Source: Balanoglossus misakiensis
Taxonomy: Eukaryota > Hemichordata
Assembly (NCBI GenBank): GCA_040954595.2
Contig: CM082596.2
Location: forward strand, 9,548,001 to 9,612,000
Direction of reading: 5' to 3'
DNA: 64,000 bases
Shown here in pieces: positions 25,001-36,748 of this stretch. The notes beneath the pieces were generated by a model. It ran no database searches, was not told the origin of the DNA, and saw nothing but the letters and a program-made list of their open reading frames with translations. The number at the start of each line of letters is the position of its first letter. The stretch's first letter is position 1. A program made the position numbers and the translations under genes.

Positions 25001-25430
25001 ACTTCACTTGTCAACATAGCCCGTGAATGTGTAATGTTATCATTCACAGTTTTTTACTACTGTTACGTAAATATGCAACATGTCTAAAAAATATGTTTTT
25101 ATAGAATATATTTATTTATTTAGAGTAAAATGTTTTTGGTGACATTTAAATATTTAGTGGATGGTATTTTATACATCAATTGTGGGTTTCAACATATTGT
25201 TGGGAGTAGCACAAGAATCTTCAGTGGCCACATAGAATTAATTTTCAACCTTCAGTAAAACCTGTCAAAACCAAACCCTGTCTAATCTGGAAACCTGTCT
25301 ATACTGAACACCTTTTCAGTACCTTCGACATAGAATCACATGTTAAAAGAACCTTTACAAACTGGAAATGTCTGTAAACTGAACAATTTCTTCAGTGCCT
25401 TCAGTGTTCGGTTCACACAGGTTTTACTGT
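22070..25430. other. Intergenic; possible 5' exon and CpG-rich patch
   Basis: Contains an (ATG)n run near 22,668-22,690. A CpG-rich stretch at about 23,550-24,180 ends at a good donor, CTACAG/GTAAGCCAG, near 24,175. It could be a first, largely non-coding exon of a plus-strand gene, but I found no partner exon and no recognisable protein. At 25,255-25,430 lies an AACCTGTCTA-type dispersed repeat. Otherwise nothing is supported. Confidence 0.3.
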
Positions 25431-25439
25431 ATTTAATTT

Positions 25440-25758
25440 CTCACACTCCTGGCCGCTGGGAGTGTGGGATAGGATATCCCCGACGAGTGTGAGAAATACG
25501 ATCTCAGGTCCTTGGGAGTGTGAGATTCTATTATTCTCACACTCTCACTGAATCGAAAGCTGTATATGACCCGAGCGCTGATTGGTTGACAAAGAGTTCT
25601 TTCTCTTCGCGCACTAAATGTTATCCAATGGCGCGATGTGTATTACAGGCACAGAACTATAACGTGCCCCCAGACGATAGTTCCAGAGTCATTTATTCAA
25701 TGTTTTAACGAATTTGGCTAATTTGTGACTGTGTGAGAAAAATAATCTCACACACCAA
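25440..25758. mobile_element. TCTCACACTC palindrome-family element, copy 1
   Basis: Dense GAGTGTGAGA and TCTCACACTC words in both orientations bound about 300 bases. The interior (TCACTGAATCGAAAGCTG ... GAGCGCTGATTGG ... GAGTCATTTATTCAATG) reappears inverted at 49.6-49.95 kb. The element directly abuts the left arm of the large hairpin. Confidence 0.65.
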
Positions 25759-28700
25759 GGTATGGGGTGAGAACACCGCCAAAAATAGCTGATGTCTTTA
25801 TTTGGTAGTTTTCTCATCATTATTATGCTATTATGTCATTATTTGGCCATTACCTTGGCCATTATTATGCCGTTATTTGGTTCTTTGGTATTTATGTCAT
25901 GGTCTCGACATTACCTCGACCATTACCTCGGCCATTATTTGGTTCGCTCGACATTACCTCGGTCATTATTATGCCGTTATTTGGTTATTTGGCCGTTATT
26001 ATGTCATTTTTCAGTACTGATGTCTTTATTTGGAAGTTTTCTCATCATCATTATGCTATTATGTCATTATTTGGCCATTATTTGGTTATTTGGTATTTAT
26101 GTCGTGGTCTCGACATTACCTCGGCCATTATTTGGTTCGCTCGACATTATTTGACCTGCTTTATTATTTGAACTCTTGCTCGGTACCCAGAATTCATTGC
26201 ACAAAATGGCGACGGTATGAAAGTTTCGCGGGCCGTGGCCGACGACAGTCTTGTAAACAGCACGCGTGGGTAAACAGTCAGGCCTCGAACTTAACGCCGG
26301 CCCACCGGCCCCGGGCCGGTAAATATTTATAGTGGGCTGGTTATTTTCACATCTTGTCGGCCCAATTGGGCCGGTGAATATACACAAATAAATCAGTAAA
26401 ACATACTGCAGAATCAATATTCTATTGTAAAAGTTATATAGAAAGAAAGATTTCAAGAAAAAAAACAAAGTTTTGTGTCTTTATATGCCGTTTTTTCTTA
26501 TTTTATCGAAGATATAATCGGCCGTCAACGCGCTGGCAGGGTTACGCGATTAAAGTTCATTGATTGATATGTAAATTAGGAGAAGCCAACGTACGCGCGC
26601 GTTGGTGAACCCGACCTGACCCCTTCCACCCCATGCCCAGGCCATGCGCTCACTGCGTAAGCGTGTCTAAATATAGCTCGGATATATTTGTATAAATTAC
26701 TGCTTTGTTCTTCTGAAGTTTGCCTGATAGAATAAAAATGCGTCTTAAAGTTTGGGTTTACTAAAACTTAGAAGGAAGTTTGTAGTTAGTGTGCCATCAA
26801 AGTGGGAAAGGAAAGGAAAGACAAGGACACTGCCAGGAGTCTAATACATCAAAGATGGACCAGAGAGCAGTGAATAATTCATGTATTTTGCCAGAACACC
26901 TATAGTCAGCACATGACATTACATACTTGAAAAGGGAAAATTTTTAAATCAAAACATTTCAGCTGATCCTGCTGATATTTTTTTTCAAAATAGATTTCTC
27001 TCATAACTTCTACTGGTGAACCGATTTTTTTTTTCAAAATGCATTTCTCATACCTTGCACTGGTGCGATTTGATATAATACACAATAAATTCCATCACCA
27101 ATATAGCAGTAAAACACGGGATACAAAATCTGAGATGTCTTAGGATGTTTTTGAACTAATCCGTAACCATTTAGACACTCAATAGACACTCCGTTTAAAT
27201 TTAGTATTAAAATTTGGCCCCACACACATAAATGGCCCACCACAAATATATTCTGTATTTTCCCCAGGATGACCAAATTCAGAATTTCAGTTTCAGATCT
27301 ATTATTCTTAGAAAATGGTTACGGATTAGTTTTGAAAAAAAATATCAGCAGGATCAGCTGAAATGTTTTGATTTAAAAATTTTCCCTTTTCAAGTATGTA
27401 ATGTCATGTGCTGACTATAGGTGTTCTGGCAAAATACATGAATTATTCACTGCTCTCTGGTCCATCTTGGATGTATTAGACTCCTGGCAGTGTCCTTGTC
27501 TTTCCTTTCCTTTCCTTTCCCACTTTGATGGCACACTAAGTACAAACTTCCTTCTAAGTTTTAGTAAACCCAAACTTTAAGACTCATTTTTATTCTATCA
27601 GGCAAACTTCAGAAGAACAAAGCAGTAATTTATACAAATATATCCGAGCTATATTTAGACACGCTTACGGAGTGAGCGCATGGCCTGGGCATGGGGTGGA
27701 AGGGGTCAGGTCGGGTTCACCAACGCGCGCGTACGTTGGCTTCTCCTAATTTACATATCAATCAATGAACTTTAATCGCGTAACCCTGCCAGCGCGTTGA
27801 CGGCCGATTATATCTTCGATAAAATAAGAAAAAACGGCATATAAAGACACAAAACTTTGTTTTTTTTCTTGAAATCTTTCTTTCTATATAACTTTTACAA
27901 TAGAATATTGATTCTGCAGTATGTTTTACTGATTTATTTGTGTATATTCACCGGCCCAATTGGGCCGACAAGATGTGAAAATAACCAGCCCACTATAAAT
28001 ATTTACCGGCCCGGGGCCGGTGGGCCGGCGTTAAGTTCGAGGCCTGACTGTTCACCCACGCGTGCTGTTGACAAGACTGTCGTCGGCCACGGCCCGCGAA
28101 ACTTTCATACCGTCGCCATTTTGTGCAATGAATTCTGGGTACCGAGCAAGAGTTCAAATAATAAAGCAGGTCAAATAATGTCGAGCGAACCAAATAATGG
28201 CCGAGGTAATGTCGAGACCACGACATAAATACCAAATAACCAAATAATGGCCAAATAATGACATAATAGCATAATGATGATGAGAAAACTTCCAAATAAA
28301 GACATCAGTACTGAAAAATGACATAATAACGGCCAAATAACCAAATAACGGCATAATAATGACCGAGGTAATGTCGAGCGAACCAAATAATGGCCGAGGT
28401 AATGGTCGAGGTAATGTCGAGACCACGACATAAATAGCAAATAACCAAATAATGGCCAAATAATGACATAATAGCATAATGATGATGAGAAAACTTCCAA
28501 ATAAAGACATCAGTACTGAAAAATGACATAATAACGGCCAAATAACCAAATAACGGCATAATAATGACCGAGGTAATGTCGAGCGAACCAAATAATGGCC
28601 GAGGTAATGGTCGAGGTAATGTCGAGACCATGACATAAATACCAAAGAACCAAATAACGGCATAATAATGGCCAAGGTAATGGCCAAATAATGACATAAT

Positions 28701-28772
28701 AGCATAATAATGATGAGAAAACTACCAAATAAAGACATCAGCTATTTTTGGCGGTGTTCTCACCCCATACCA
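25759..28772. repeat. About 3-kb inverted repeat (giant hairpin)
   Basis: The left arm (25,759-about 26,988) and right arm (about 27,332-28,772) are near-perfect reverse complements around a spacer of about 345 bases. Shared landmarks are GGTATGGGGTGAG, GGTTCGCTCGACATTA, GGCCCACCGGCC and CAGCTGATCCTGCTGATA. The outer arms contain a roughly 230-bp subrepeat (ATGTCTTTATTTGG ... TTTTTCAGTACT), about two units on the left and three on the right, which accounts for the longer right arm. Long open frames on both strands here are subrepeat translations with no domain. It may be a foldback transposon or a palindromic duplication. Confidence 0.9.
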
Positions 28773-28912
28773 AGGACCTGGGATCGTATTTCTCACACTC
28801 GTCGGGGATATTTTGTCCCACACTCGCCTGCGGCTCGTGTGGGAGAGAAAATCCCCAACTCGTGTGAGAAATACGATCCCAGGTCCCTGGGAGTGTGAGA
28901 TTCTATTAATCC
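28773..28912. mobile_element. TCTCACACTC palindrome-family element, copy 2 (partial)
   Basis: Contains AGGACCTGGGATCGTATTTC, TCTCACACTCGTCGGGGATA and the inverted counterparts GTGTGAGAAATACGATCCC and GGGAGTGTGAGA. It abuts the right arm of the hairpin, mirroring copy 1 on the left. The family may therefore form the outer ends of the structure. Confidence 0.6.
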
Positions 28913-29038
28913 CAAATGTCATAGCAGCTGCCCCTTTAAAACAATTTCTTTAAAAAATGTGTTTCTAATAGATTTGGTCAGGTGGAAAAGTATGTCACAT
29001 ACTGTTTTCACTGAACACTGATGTGGTTGCAATTTTAT

Positions 29039-30477
29039 CAGGGCTCGAAATTCGCGGTAGCCCCGCGTCCACAGACTACCAATGTTTGCGATCGGGCTAC
29101 CAATTTGACACCAGTGGTAGCCCGATTGGGCTACCATGCGTGCGACGTATCTTGGACTTGTTACAGTTTATAATGATACAACCAGCAGTGTTTTCTCCAG
29201 GACGCGCGATTCCCCCTCTTTTACACTTGAATCGCCCCTTGTAACAAGTTCAAGGGGCGACCATCGCCCCTTCGTGAGCAGCCCACCCGGCCAGTACATG
29301 CGCGTCCAAGCCTCCGTAGCATGCACCGTCAGTCAAAACACTGGGAAAACGGCCGATATTACTGCGTGCTGGCCTATACATTTTAACTTCCCACCCCCCA
29401 AAACTATGTTGTAGATGACTTTCACATTCATTCACGTGTAATTTAGCTCCAGGGCTATAGTGTGCAATTGTTGGAACAGCCTATCTGGACACCATCTAAA
29501 TTTAGAGCACACACTCTGCACTCAAGTGATGGCTGAACGTAACAATTTTATGCAAATTAAAAGAACTGCGTTCATCTCAGTTTTCCATGACCTTGTTTGG
29601 AAGGAAAGTCATTCAATATGTACAGAGACTGTCCATTTGAGTAGTGTGCTTAGCCACAGATGGGAAGTGTTGGCAGAAATCTGAAGGAATATATACTACT
29701 TCAATTTATTTCACTATAATAATGGTTTCAAAATCTATTATTTTGGCAGCTAAAAAAACTGAAACTTTTAAAATCAAACAAGAATTTTTTTACCGGGTAT
29801 AGTATTAAAGAAAGACACTATTGTTTTTGCAGTTGCATTTATTTTATTCATTTCACTCTCCTTGCCAGGGGAGCAGTTAGTCACTCTCCTACCACTTGTG
29901 TAATTAATTTCAGGAGAGTTATTTTCAGCTCTCCAGGCTTTTTTAAATTACATGCCCTGAAAGTTATGCAAGTTGGTGTCTTCCTCTGCAAAACCTACTA
30001 ATTTAAAGAAGAAAAAACTGTAACTGTTAATTTGTTGTCAAGTTCACATGTAAAATGTTGTAATTTACTAATACTGTTTTTAATATGGAATGAAGGCAGT
30101 TAGTAAGTTAACGTTCAAAATTGTCAATCGTGACATTTACTTCGACCAAATCCCCCTTAATTTTGGACTAAGGGGGGGACATTCCCCCTTCTCTCAACAT
30201 CCTGGAGAAAACACTGGGTTCAACCGGCCGCGGACTCGTGTGCATTTTGACACGTGTCAATCAACAATATAATTGTTCACCATAGCAGTATGTATATTAA
30301 AAATTTACCAACGTTCTCAAACAGATATAGACCTGCTACCGTACATGTAGCAGTATACAATGTACATTGATTTATCATTGTATTATGTGGACTACCAGCT
30401 ATTGCTCTTGGGCTACCAACTTTAGAAAATGGTAGCCCACTGAGGCTACCAAGAAAAAAAACGAATTTCGAGCCCTG
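29039..30477. mobile_element. TIR element, CAGGGCTCGAAATTCG ends (hAT-like)
   Basis: A perfect 16-base TIR, CAGGGCTCGAAATTCG, lies at 29,039-29,054 and 30,462-30,477. GGTAGCCC and GGGCTACCA words recur next to both ends. A CAGGG start is typical of hAT elements, but a clean 8-bp target duplication is not visible (flanks AATTTTAT and TTTATTGA). No transposase frame is seen, so it is non-autonomous. Confidence 0.7.
29186..30216. mobile_element. Nested TIR element inside the 29.04-30.48 kb element
   Basis: CAGTGTTTTCTCCAGGA (29,186-29,202) and its exact inverse (30,200-30,216) lie inside the larger element. Subterminal CCCCCTTxxTTTT words also recur. This indicates one mobile element inserted into another. 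Confidence 0.6.
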
Positions 30478-30479
30478 TT

Positions 30480-31555
30480 TATTGACACAAATTAAATCAC
30501 ACTATGCATCACATTAGACTTAGGGGTAAACCATTTTATATTTAGGAGAGTGCAGTTTAGTTTCTACTCTGCCTATTCTCTGATGTTTTTTCTTTACTAT
30601 TTGGCAGAGGCAAAATGCAGACTAGTTATGGAAGTGTTCCTAAGTAACTATGCATAAATTATTTCTATTAATCTAAGCACAACATGTAAAATATAAATCA
30701 ACCAGGTAGACTCATGTCTCCCCCTACAGTAATAGTGACAATTCCTTTTATAGTACCCAACTTACTCAAGTAAACACACGTGATGTTAGCAAACAGTCCT
30801 ACAGGTATAGCCTGGACCCCTGTCCCATTCCTGCTGCTGGTAGTGACAGCAGGGTTAGAAAGTGGGCAGAGAACAAGAGTATCTTACAGGCCTCTTTCAT
30901 GACCCCTGTGTGACCTTACATCCTGGTGGTTTGTAGGTATGACATCATTCATCATTCAATGTTGAACAGCTAACCTTTTCTAACAGGCAATGTTCACCAG
31001 TTTTGTTCAAGGATGAGAAAAAATGCATTGATTCAATAGCATGGTTGGTAAACTCGAAATTGTATACTCACACCGACAAAAAGCCAGGATGTAGAGGTCA
31101 AAAGGGGTCATAAAAGTGGCATGATATAGCACAGTTGCCAGTGGTGTAATGTTTATATGAACTGTGCAACTTCATTCATATTTCTTAGTGGCAGTAATGT
31201 TATTATAAATATAAACTGACATCTGAAATCACTTTGCGATGTCGAAATTCAGTGGGAAGAAACAAACGCCAAAAGTTACCACATTTTATACTGACACTTA
31301 CATGTATTTGTTTTGTACAGTTTACCCTATGGATCCAGCTATCATAGGAATAGGTGCAATAATTGTAGCTTTGGTGGGCTGGTTGATCGCTTATGGGCTT
31401 GATCAATCATCCCATCTAGGCTACAATTATTGCAGATATCATAGGAAGGGCACATTGGGAACACCCCCCTCCCCCCCCCCCCCCCTCACACACACACACA
31501 ATTTGGGTGACAACACAATATATATATGATGCAGTCTACAAGTTGCACCCAAATA
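30480..31555. other. Intergenic, no gene seen
   Basis: A+T-rich DNA with a poly-C tract and (CA)n run at about 31,462-31,502. Open frames here lack recognisable domains or splice context. Confidence 0.4.
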
Positions 31556-31556
31556 T

Positions 31557-31800
31557 CTTTAGGTCCCATTTGTATATACTGGTGGTACCTTATGAGATCG
31601 GTTGCGTCTGTATGGATGTATGTCCGTTCACATCAAAAACTTGAAAACCGCTGAGCATATAACCTCGATATTTGGTGTGCAGATGCAGGCAGGGCTGTAG
31701 ATGGGAGTTTGTTCAAATGAAGTTGTTGGGAAAAACGTAAATTTGGCCAAAACTCAGAAACTCAACAACCACTGGTCATATTGATTTGAAAATTGGTATG
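31557..31800. repeat. Inverted-repeat arm, partner at 34.72-34.98 kb
   Basis: AGGTCCCATTTGTATATAC ... ATGGATGTATGTCCGTTCAC ... CACCAAATATCGAGGT in inverse form ... GGGAGTTTGTTCAAATGAAG is the reverse complement of 34,720-34,980 with scattered differences. Either two opposed copies of one repeat family or the arms of a 3.4-kb composite. Confidence 0.7.
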
Positions 31801-32330
31801 CATGTACCTTATATTAACGTCACACAGTTGTGTATGTTTTGAACTAATAGTTTGAATTTTCTATAATTTATGTATTTTTTTGTCTTTTTCCAAATTTTTG
31901 GTAAAAAATCTACTTTTCTGGAATTGATGATCTGACTTCTTTGAAATTTAGTATGGGGCTTCATATAGGTGATGTGAGTTATCAAAGTTTTGTTTAAATT
32001 TGCTGCAAAATTTGCAAATTTATAATTTTGGTGCAAATTTTGCCTTTTTGATCAATTTTTTTTCTGTAAAACCACTTGTCAGATTGCTTTGAAATTTGGT
32101 AGGCATAGAGATGTGTGTTTGTCAAATCAACTTGTAGAATTCAATAGTATATTTTTGGGGTGATTTTTGCCATTTTTGGTCAAAACTCTTTCTCAGAACC
32201 CTCTACCCCATTGCTTTGAAATTTGATTTGAAGGTTCCATGGTGAGTTGTCATGATGATTTACAAAACCTATGATGAAAGTGTCAATGTTTTGTGGGGGC
32301 AATGTCTTGTATTTTGGGGGTATATTTACA
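31800..32330. repeat. Degenerate tandem repeats related to the 4.9-kb satellite
   Basis: TTTGAAATTTGG/TTTAGTATGGG and GTGTGTTTGTCAAATCA-type segments recur about every 110-150 bases, each after a TTTTTGGTCAAAA word, as in the 146-bp satellite. Strongly diverged. Confidence 0.5.
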
Positions 32331-32335
32331 GTCAA

Positions 32336-32495
32336 ACCTGTGTATAGTGGCCAGTCAAGGGACCTTCATAAACTGGTCTTTATAGACAGGTGGTCTTTAT
32401 AGACAGGTCAATTAATGCACATGTAAGTTGCACAGGGACTGTAACATAGAGGTGGTCACTATATAGAGGTGGTCACTAACACAGGTTTGACTGTA
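32336..32495. repeat. AGTCAAACCTGT dispersed repeat
   Basis: AGTCAAACCTGTGTATAGTG, GGCCAGTCAAGGGACCTT and TATAGACAGGTGG mark a repeat also present at 38,689-38,860 and 43,746-43,915, with diverged forms near 25.26, 34.0 and 35.1 kb. Its inverted ends (ACAGTCAAACCTG and CAGGTTTGACTGT) suggest a MITE. Confidence 0.65.
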
Positions 32496-32499
32496 CCAA

Positions 32500-33490
32500 T
32501 TTTGATAAAACATTATATTTCCCTGACTGTATGGCTGATTTCTATAAATTTGAGTTGTAAGTTAATGGGATTGGCTTCTTTAGAATTATTATGAAATCAT
32601 ATCATAGGTAATTTGGAATTTCTACTGGGCTTGCGTATGATATTTTATTTTTTACGCGCAGTGCACGCAAAGAGCCAATTTTTTTTCGTGAAATTGTATT
32701 TGAATTACGTGCAACAAAATAGCGATAGACAAGCAGGCTTTCAGATAAACATACTTGAATGAGTTCTCCCTTCATGTCTAGATGGCCCAACACAAAAAAT
32801 ATCATTTAGAATGTAGCGAATAAAGTACATAAACATCATGAAAGAGACTGTTTACAGTGGTCCCCCCCCCCATACATATTAGTACAGACAAGGTATGGAA
32901 TTCTTGTGTTATATCATCAAGGAAAATGACCCAGAAGCCCTACTTGCTTTGTTATATCTAATGGCTTCTGTGTGCATAAATTATAGCCCCGACACGTGTC
33001 AAGTTTGTGGCCTAGGTTACCGCACGTACATCACTGTGCGTCCTGCTACAGCATACAAGCGCGCGTACGCGTACATGTGTACAGGGCGCCTGACCGGCCA
33101 ACCTTGACAAGGCGCCCCAGATAGCCTCGCCCGCTGTTATCTTTCAATGGATTTTTTTTTGTGCGCATGTCACGCAACTGTGACAAAATATTTGCGCGCA
33201 CACATTGTAGTTTTGTGTTATTTAGTGTTATTTTAAATGGGTGTCACACCGATTTAATCAGCCTCCATTCAAAGAGTACACAACAGTCGTGTTATGCATT
33301 AGCAAAAGATGATAAACTGATGCGGATACAATCAATATAGCTTAATGGTGATGATTCTAAAGCAGAAGGGTAATTGTCATTATTATCATACATGCAGAGC
33401 CTGAATTTGCCACTTTCTATTGTTCTCACCAAATTTAGTGTAATAACCCCTAAGTACACCCTCTAATTTTAAAGAACACTAATTATGGAA
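32500..33490. other. Intergenic with one dispersed repeat
   Basis: Holds the 33,232-33,350 partner of the 21.95-kb repeat. Otherwise there is no supported gene. A 70-codon frame at 32,895-33,107 lacks recognisable features. Confidence 0.4.
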
Positions 33491-33499
33491 GCCCATTAA

Positions 33500-33584
33500 C
33501 CCTTTCACAACCAAGGTTCAGTCCAAACCCATTGATTTCCATTAAAAGGTTCGACCTGTATAGAAGGAACTTGGGGTGAAAGGG
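33500..33584. mobile_element. 85-bp TTAA-flanked piggyBac-like mini-MITE
   Basis: CCCTTTCAC at the left and GTGAAAGGG at the right are exact inverses, each bordered by TTAA (33,496-33,499 and 33,585-33,588). CCCT ends and TTAA targets are hallmarks of the piggyBac superfamily. Relatives lie at about 35,896-35,988, 40,122-40,214 and 51,170-51,250. The right TTAA is followed directly by AGGGACAAAGTC, the end of another TTAA family. Confidence 0.8.
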
Positions 33585-33745
33585 TTAAAGGGACAAAGTC
33601 GCTCTTTTTGACTTTTGACTCACTTGCTTTTATTAGAGGTTCCTACCTTTAAATGTTTCATAAAATGTTTAATCAAATCTGTCTACAATCAGAGCAGACG
33701 TTGTTTACATATACCTTTTGTTAAATGATTGTTGTTGTATTTCAG

Positions 33746-33844
33746 ATTGTTGTCAGGAGCAGGTGAGAAATATGGTATGATTTCTGAAGGTCTGAGTACT
33801 GCATTGCAGTTATTTGACGATATGAAGAGTTTACGATATTCAAG
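33746..33844 (+). CDS. MED25: MED25-like exon A (vWA domain)
   Basis: Acceptor TTGTATTTCAG and donor CAAG/GTAATT frame 99 open bases. The product includes GAGEKYGMISEGLSTALQLF, closely matching the GGGES...IAEGLSTALQLFDD segment of vertebrate MED25. It ends with two bases of a codon, which fit exon B2 in phase. It lies upstream of the duplicated block and is single copy. Confidence 0.85.
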
Positions 33845-34062
33845 GTAATTATGGTAAAATTCTGAGTTTCAAGATCATTCTCTACATATGGCCCTGACTT
33901 TTTTTGGTGGTTTATCTGTTTTTGTAAAGCTCACCATGTCAACCAGGAAATGATTCCATACAGACAGTGGAGTACAACTGACATGTGAAGTACATTGAAA
34001 CCTGCCTAGGAAGGACACCTCTGGGACCACAAAATGTGTCCTTAATAGAGAGGTGTCCTTAA

Positions 34063-34458
34063 AGGGACAAATTCTCTCTCTCGCTGCCCCTTTTCCATGA
34101 ATTAGGTTTGTTACAGGGCACCATTTCTGTTATTCTACATGTGGATATATAGTGAATCAATGTTTCACCACACACAACTTCAACCCTGCTTGTAGCCACC
34201 AGAGTGATAAAAAACACACGCCAATAATCGGTCTCTATCATTTATTCATTTTATGCGAGTTTTTATGCTCATATCATTCAAGTGGGATGGAAATTGTGTA
34301 TGATTGATCGTTCATTAACTACATATACACATGTACATTAATATAAAATGTCTCTTGTATCAAACATAATGGAAAAAATCGCGTCAAGGACACAGTGGTC
34401 CCATTGAGGGAATACACAAGAAAAAGTCTACACCGGAGTACATGGTGATATACTGACA

Positions 34459-34501
<43 letters not shown>

Positions 34502-35009
34502 CAAGAGATCAATGGGCAAACACTGACTGACCGGTGACCCATAAGCTGCCAATGGCATATGTACTATACATACACTATATAGAACAGCTGGCCTCTTTAA
34601 AACTTAGCCAGTTATGTAATCATTCAGGAATTTCCTGTGTATATAAACAACTCAATAAAGTAAATACACACCACTTCGCAAAGCAATCTGACCAGTAGTT
34701 CTTGAGTTACTGAGTTTTGACTAAATTCACATTTTTCCAGCTAATTTGCATATTTTTGGCAACGACAACTTCATTTGAACAAACTCCCATCTACAGCCCA
34801 GCCTGCATCTGCACACCAAATATCAAGGTGATACACACAGTGGTTTTCAAGTTTTTGATGTGGACGGACATACATCCACACATCCATACAATGATACATC
34901 CATCCATACATACATACATACAGACGAGACCAATCCCATAAGGTCCCATGGTATATAGGCCTATACCAATGGGACCTAAAAAGGGCAGCGAGAGAGAGAC
35001 TTTGTCCCT
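34063..35009. mobile_element. TTAA-flanked element, AGGGACAAAGTC family, with insert
   Basis: The ends AGGGACAAATTCTCTCTC and GAGAGACTTTGTCCCT are inverse and each is bordered by TTAA (34,059-34,062 and 35,010-35,013). The first 320 bases match the 12.1-kb copy. The rest, including a (CA)n run at about 34,458-34,498 and the 34,720-34,980 repeat arm, looks like later insertion. Confidence 0.75.
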
Positions 35010-35229
35010 TTAACAGAAATGTGCATGTAATATTCTATTCAAACCATTACTCTTGTCTTGAACAATCTTTCCTTAATAGAGAGGTGTCCTGATTAGAGAG
35101 ATGTCTGTATTAATTGACAGGTTTCACTGTATTATCAACATTTTCAGTTTCATAATCCTTCTGGATGTCTTTGTCAGAAAATTTTGACAGCAGCCAAAAC
35201 TTTCTCTGCCATACTCACAATAAGAGAAA

Positions 35230-35455
35230 GCTTGCACCTGTGTGTAAAACGGGTGTATTTTCGCAAGCAATTAATTTTTTGCGAAATAGGCGAGAGCCAA
35301 CAAAATGTGAAAAGAAAAAGTTGCGTAAAATGTTTTTCGGAGATAAAGATGCAATGAAATACAAGAACATGAAAATTAATCCTCGCATAACAGTTGCCTC
35401 TTTTAATATTGCGAACATTTCCTGTCACGAAAATAATCCGTTTTACAGTAATATT
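35230..35455. mobile_element. TACTGTAAAAC-ended MITE, copy 1
   Basis: Contains the AAATGTTTTTCGGAGATAAA, AAATTAATCCTCGCATAACA and CCGTTTTACAGTA words of this family. Present in both segmental copies (here and about 39,447-39,685). It lies in the A-B intron. Confidence 0.65.
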
Positions 35456-36054
35456 GAAGGTCAGAATGCTTTTGATGAGAGAACAATACACCAGTTGCAA
35501 AGTATCTTGACAAACATGAAATGATTGAATTCTCCGAAGAAGATATAATCTCGCAGTTGGTGTTTTGTTTCCTCATCAAAAGCATTCTGACCTTCAATAT
35601 TATTCTGTTGAGCTATACATGCAATCTAGTCTGATCAGAGATGATTATATCATCGACAATAGATCCTGGATACTAAAAGAGCATAAAATGACTGCGACAG
35701 ATACCTTGTTAGTTGTAACAGGTGTGAAATAAGAATTTGGATAACACTGACAGTATTTTGGCTATTGTTGGGGGGGGGGGGGGGTGGAGCAATAAGTGAT
35801 TTTGAAACCCCATGTAACACCTGTCTTACCATTAATATGACTGCATTTATGGTACCATAAGGAATGCTAACAAAATGACTGGGGAACCCTGGTTACATTA
35901 CCCTGATCACCACAATGGTTCAGTCCAACTGCATTGTTTTCTACGTTAAGGTTGGAGCTCTGAAGAGGAAATTGGGGTGGAAGGGTTAAAAAAAAACACT
36001 GACTGACAATACTGCCAATCACGAAATATTGTTTTATCTTCTTTTTGTATACCG

Positions 36055-36174
36055 CACACCAATACAGAAACATTGTATATTGATCTGAACTCTCCTCCAT
36101 ATCCCTTGCCAAGTCAAGATAGTATTAATTACAGTGGAGTTACTGCAGAACAATTGGCTGCCATGTTGGGTGAG
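36055..36174 (+). pseudogene. MED25: MED25-like exon B, copy 1 (acceptor and frame lost)
   Basis: Aligned to intact copy 2, the acceptor CATACAG has become TATACCG, destroying the AG. One base is also missing after 36,087 (GATCTGAAC versus GATCTGCAAC), which breaks the frame inside ICNSPP. The rest still encodes PLPSQDSINYSGVTAEQL and ends at a normal GTAAGT donor. Both lesions are read directly from the comparison. Confidence 0.85.
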
Positions 36175-36594
36175 GTAAGTAAGCGATGTAAAACATTTCA
36201 TACAACACTGCATACTAACAATAGTCATATCAACCTGACAAGGGAAGATGAAAAAAAAATACTAAGCCCCTTTGAACAGCTGTATTTTCTTGGAATCTGG
36301 TTTTATAATAAACTTTGATTGATTGAAATGTGTTTTACATCTAAATGCATCGTTTTGGGAACATTTTCTAGTATGTATGTGATTATTAAATTGAACTTGT
36401 ATATTTGCTGGGGCAACTAAATTTTCAGTAAAGATGAGGAATGCCCAATGTTCGGATTGTCTTCAAAAAGATGACAACAACTCAAGTCCCAAAAACTCTT
36501 TTGTTTTAAAGTTTGAATTGTAGTTGTCGCATCATTAACGACTTCACATGTGAATGCCAAATTTCGATTCTTAGCAAATGTTGTATTTTCACAG

Positions 36595-36748
36595 AGAGGA
36601 GTCCATTTCTCAATCATATCACCCCGCAAACTGCCTGAACTCCAAAAACTTAACTTCAAAGCATATGGTGAAGTACAGATGGTACCAATGAAGGATTATG
36701 CGGCTGATCCACACCACATGATACTTCTCAAAGGTTATCAACTTGCAG
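36595..36748 (+). CDS. MED25: MED25-like exon C, copy 1 (open)
   Basis: Acceptor GTATTTTCACAG, donor GCAG/GTAGGT. The 154 open bases encode RGVHFSIISPRKLPELQKL, then a diverged stretch and DPHHMILLKGYQLA. This corresponds to the end of the MED25 vWA domain (GIHFSIVSPRKLP ... DPRHMVLVRG in vertebrates). It leaves one base of a codon, compatible with exon E. Confidence 0.85.

Noticed and set aside
25792-28738. Long open frames on both strands (up to 194 codons) with repeated HYL/GSL-type residues
   Set aside because: They are translations of a 230-bp subrepeat in the hairpin arms and occur in several frames of both strands.
35165-35524. 119-codon plus-strand frame with SLSENFDSSQNF
   Set aside because: It is mostly the TACTGTAAAAC-family MITE and is absent as a frame from the duplicate copy.
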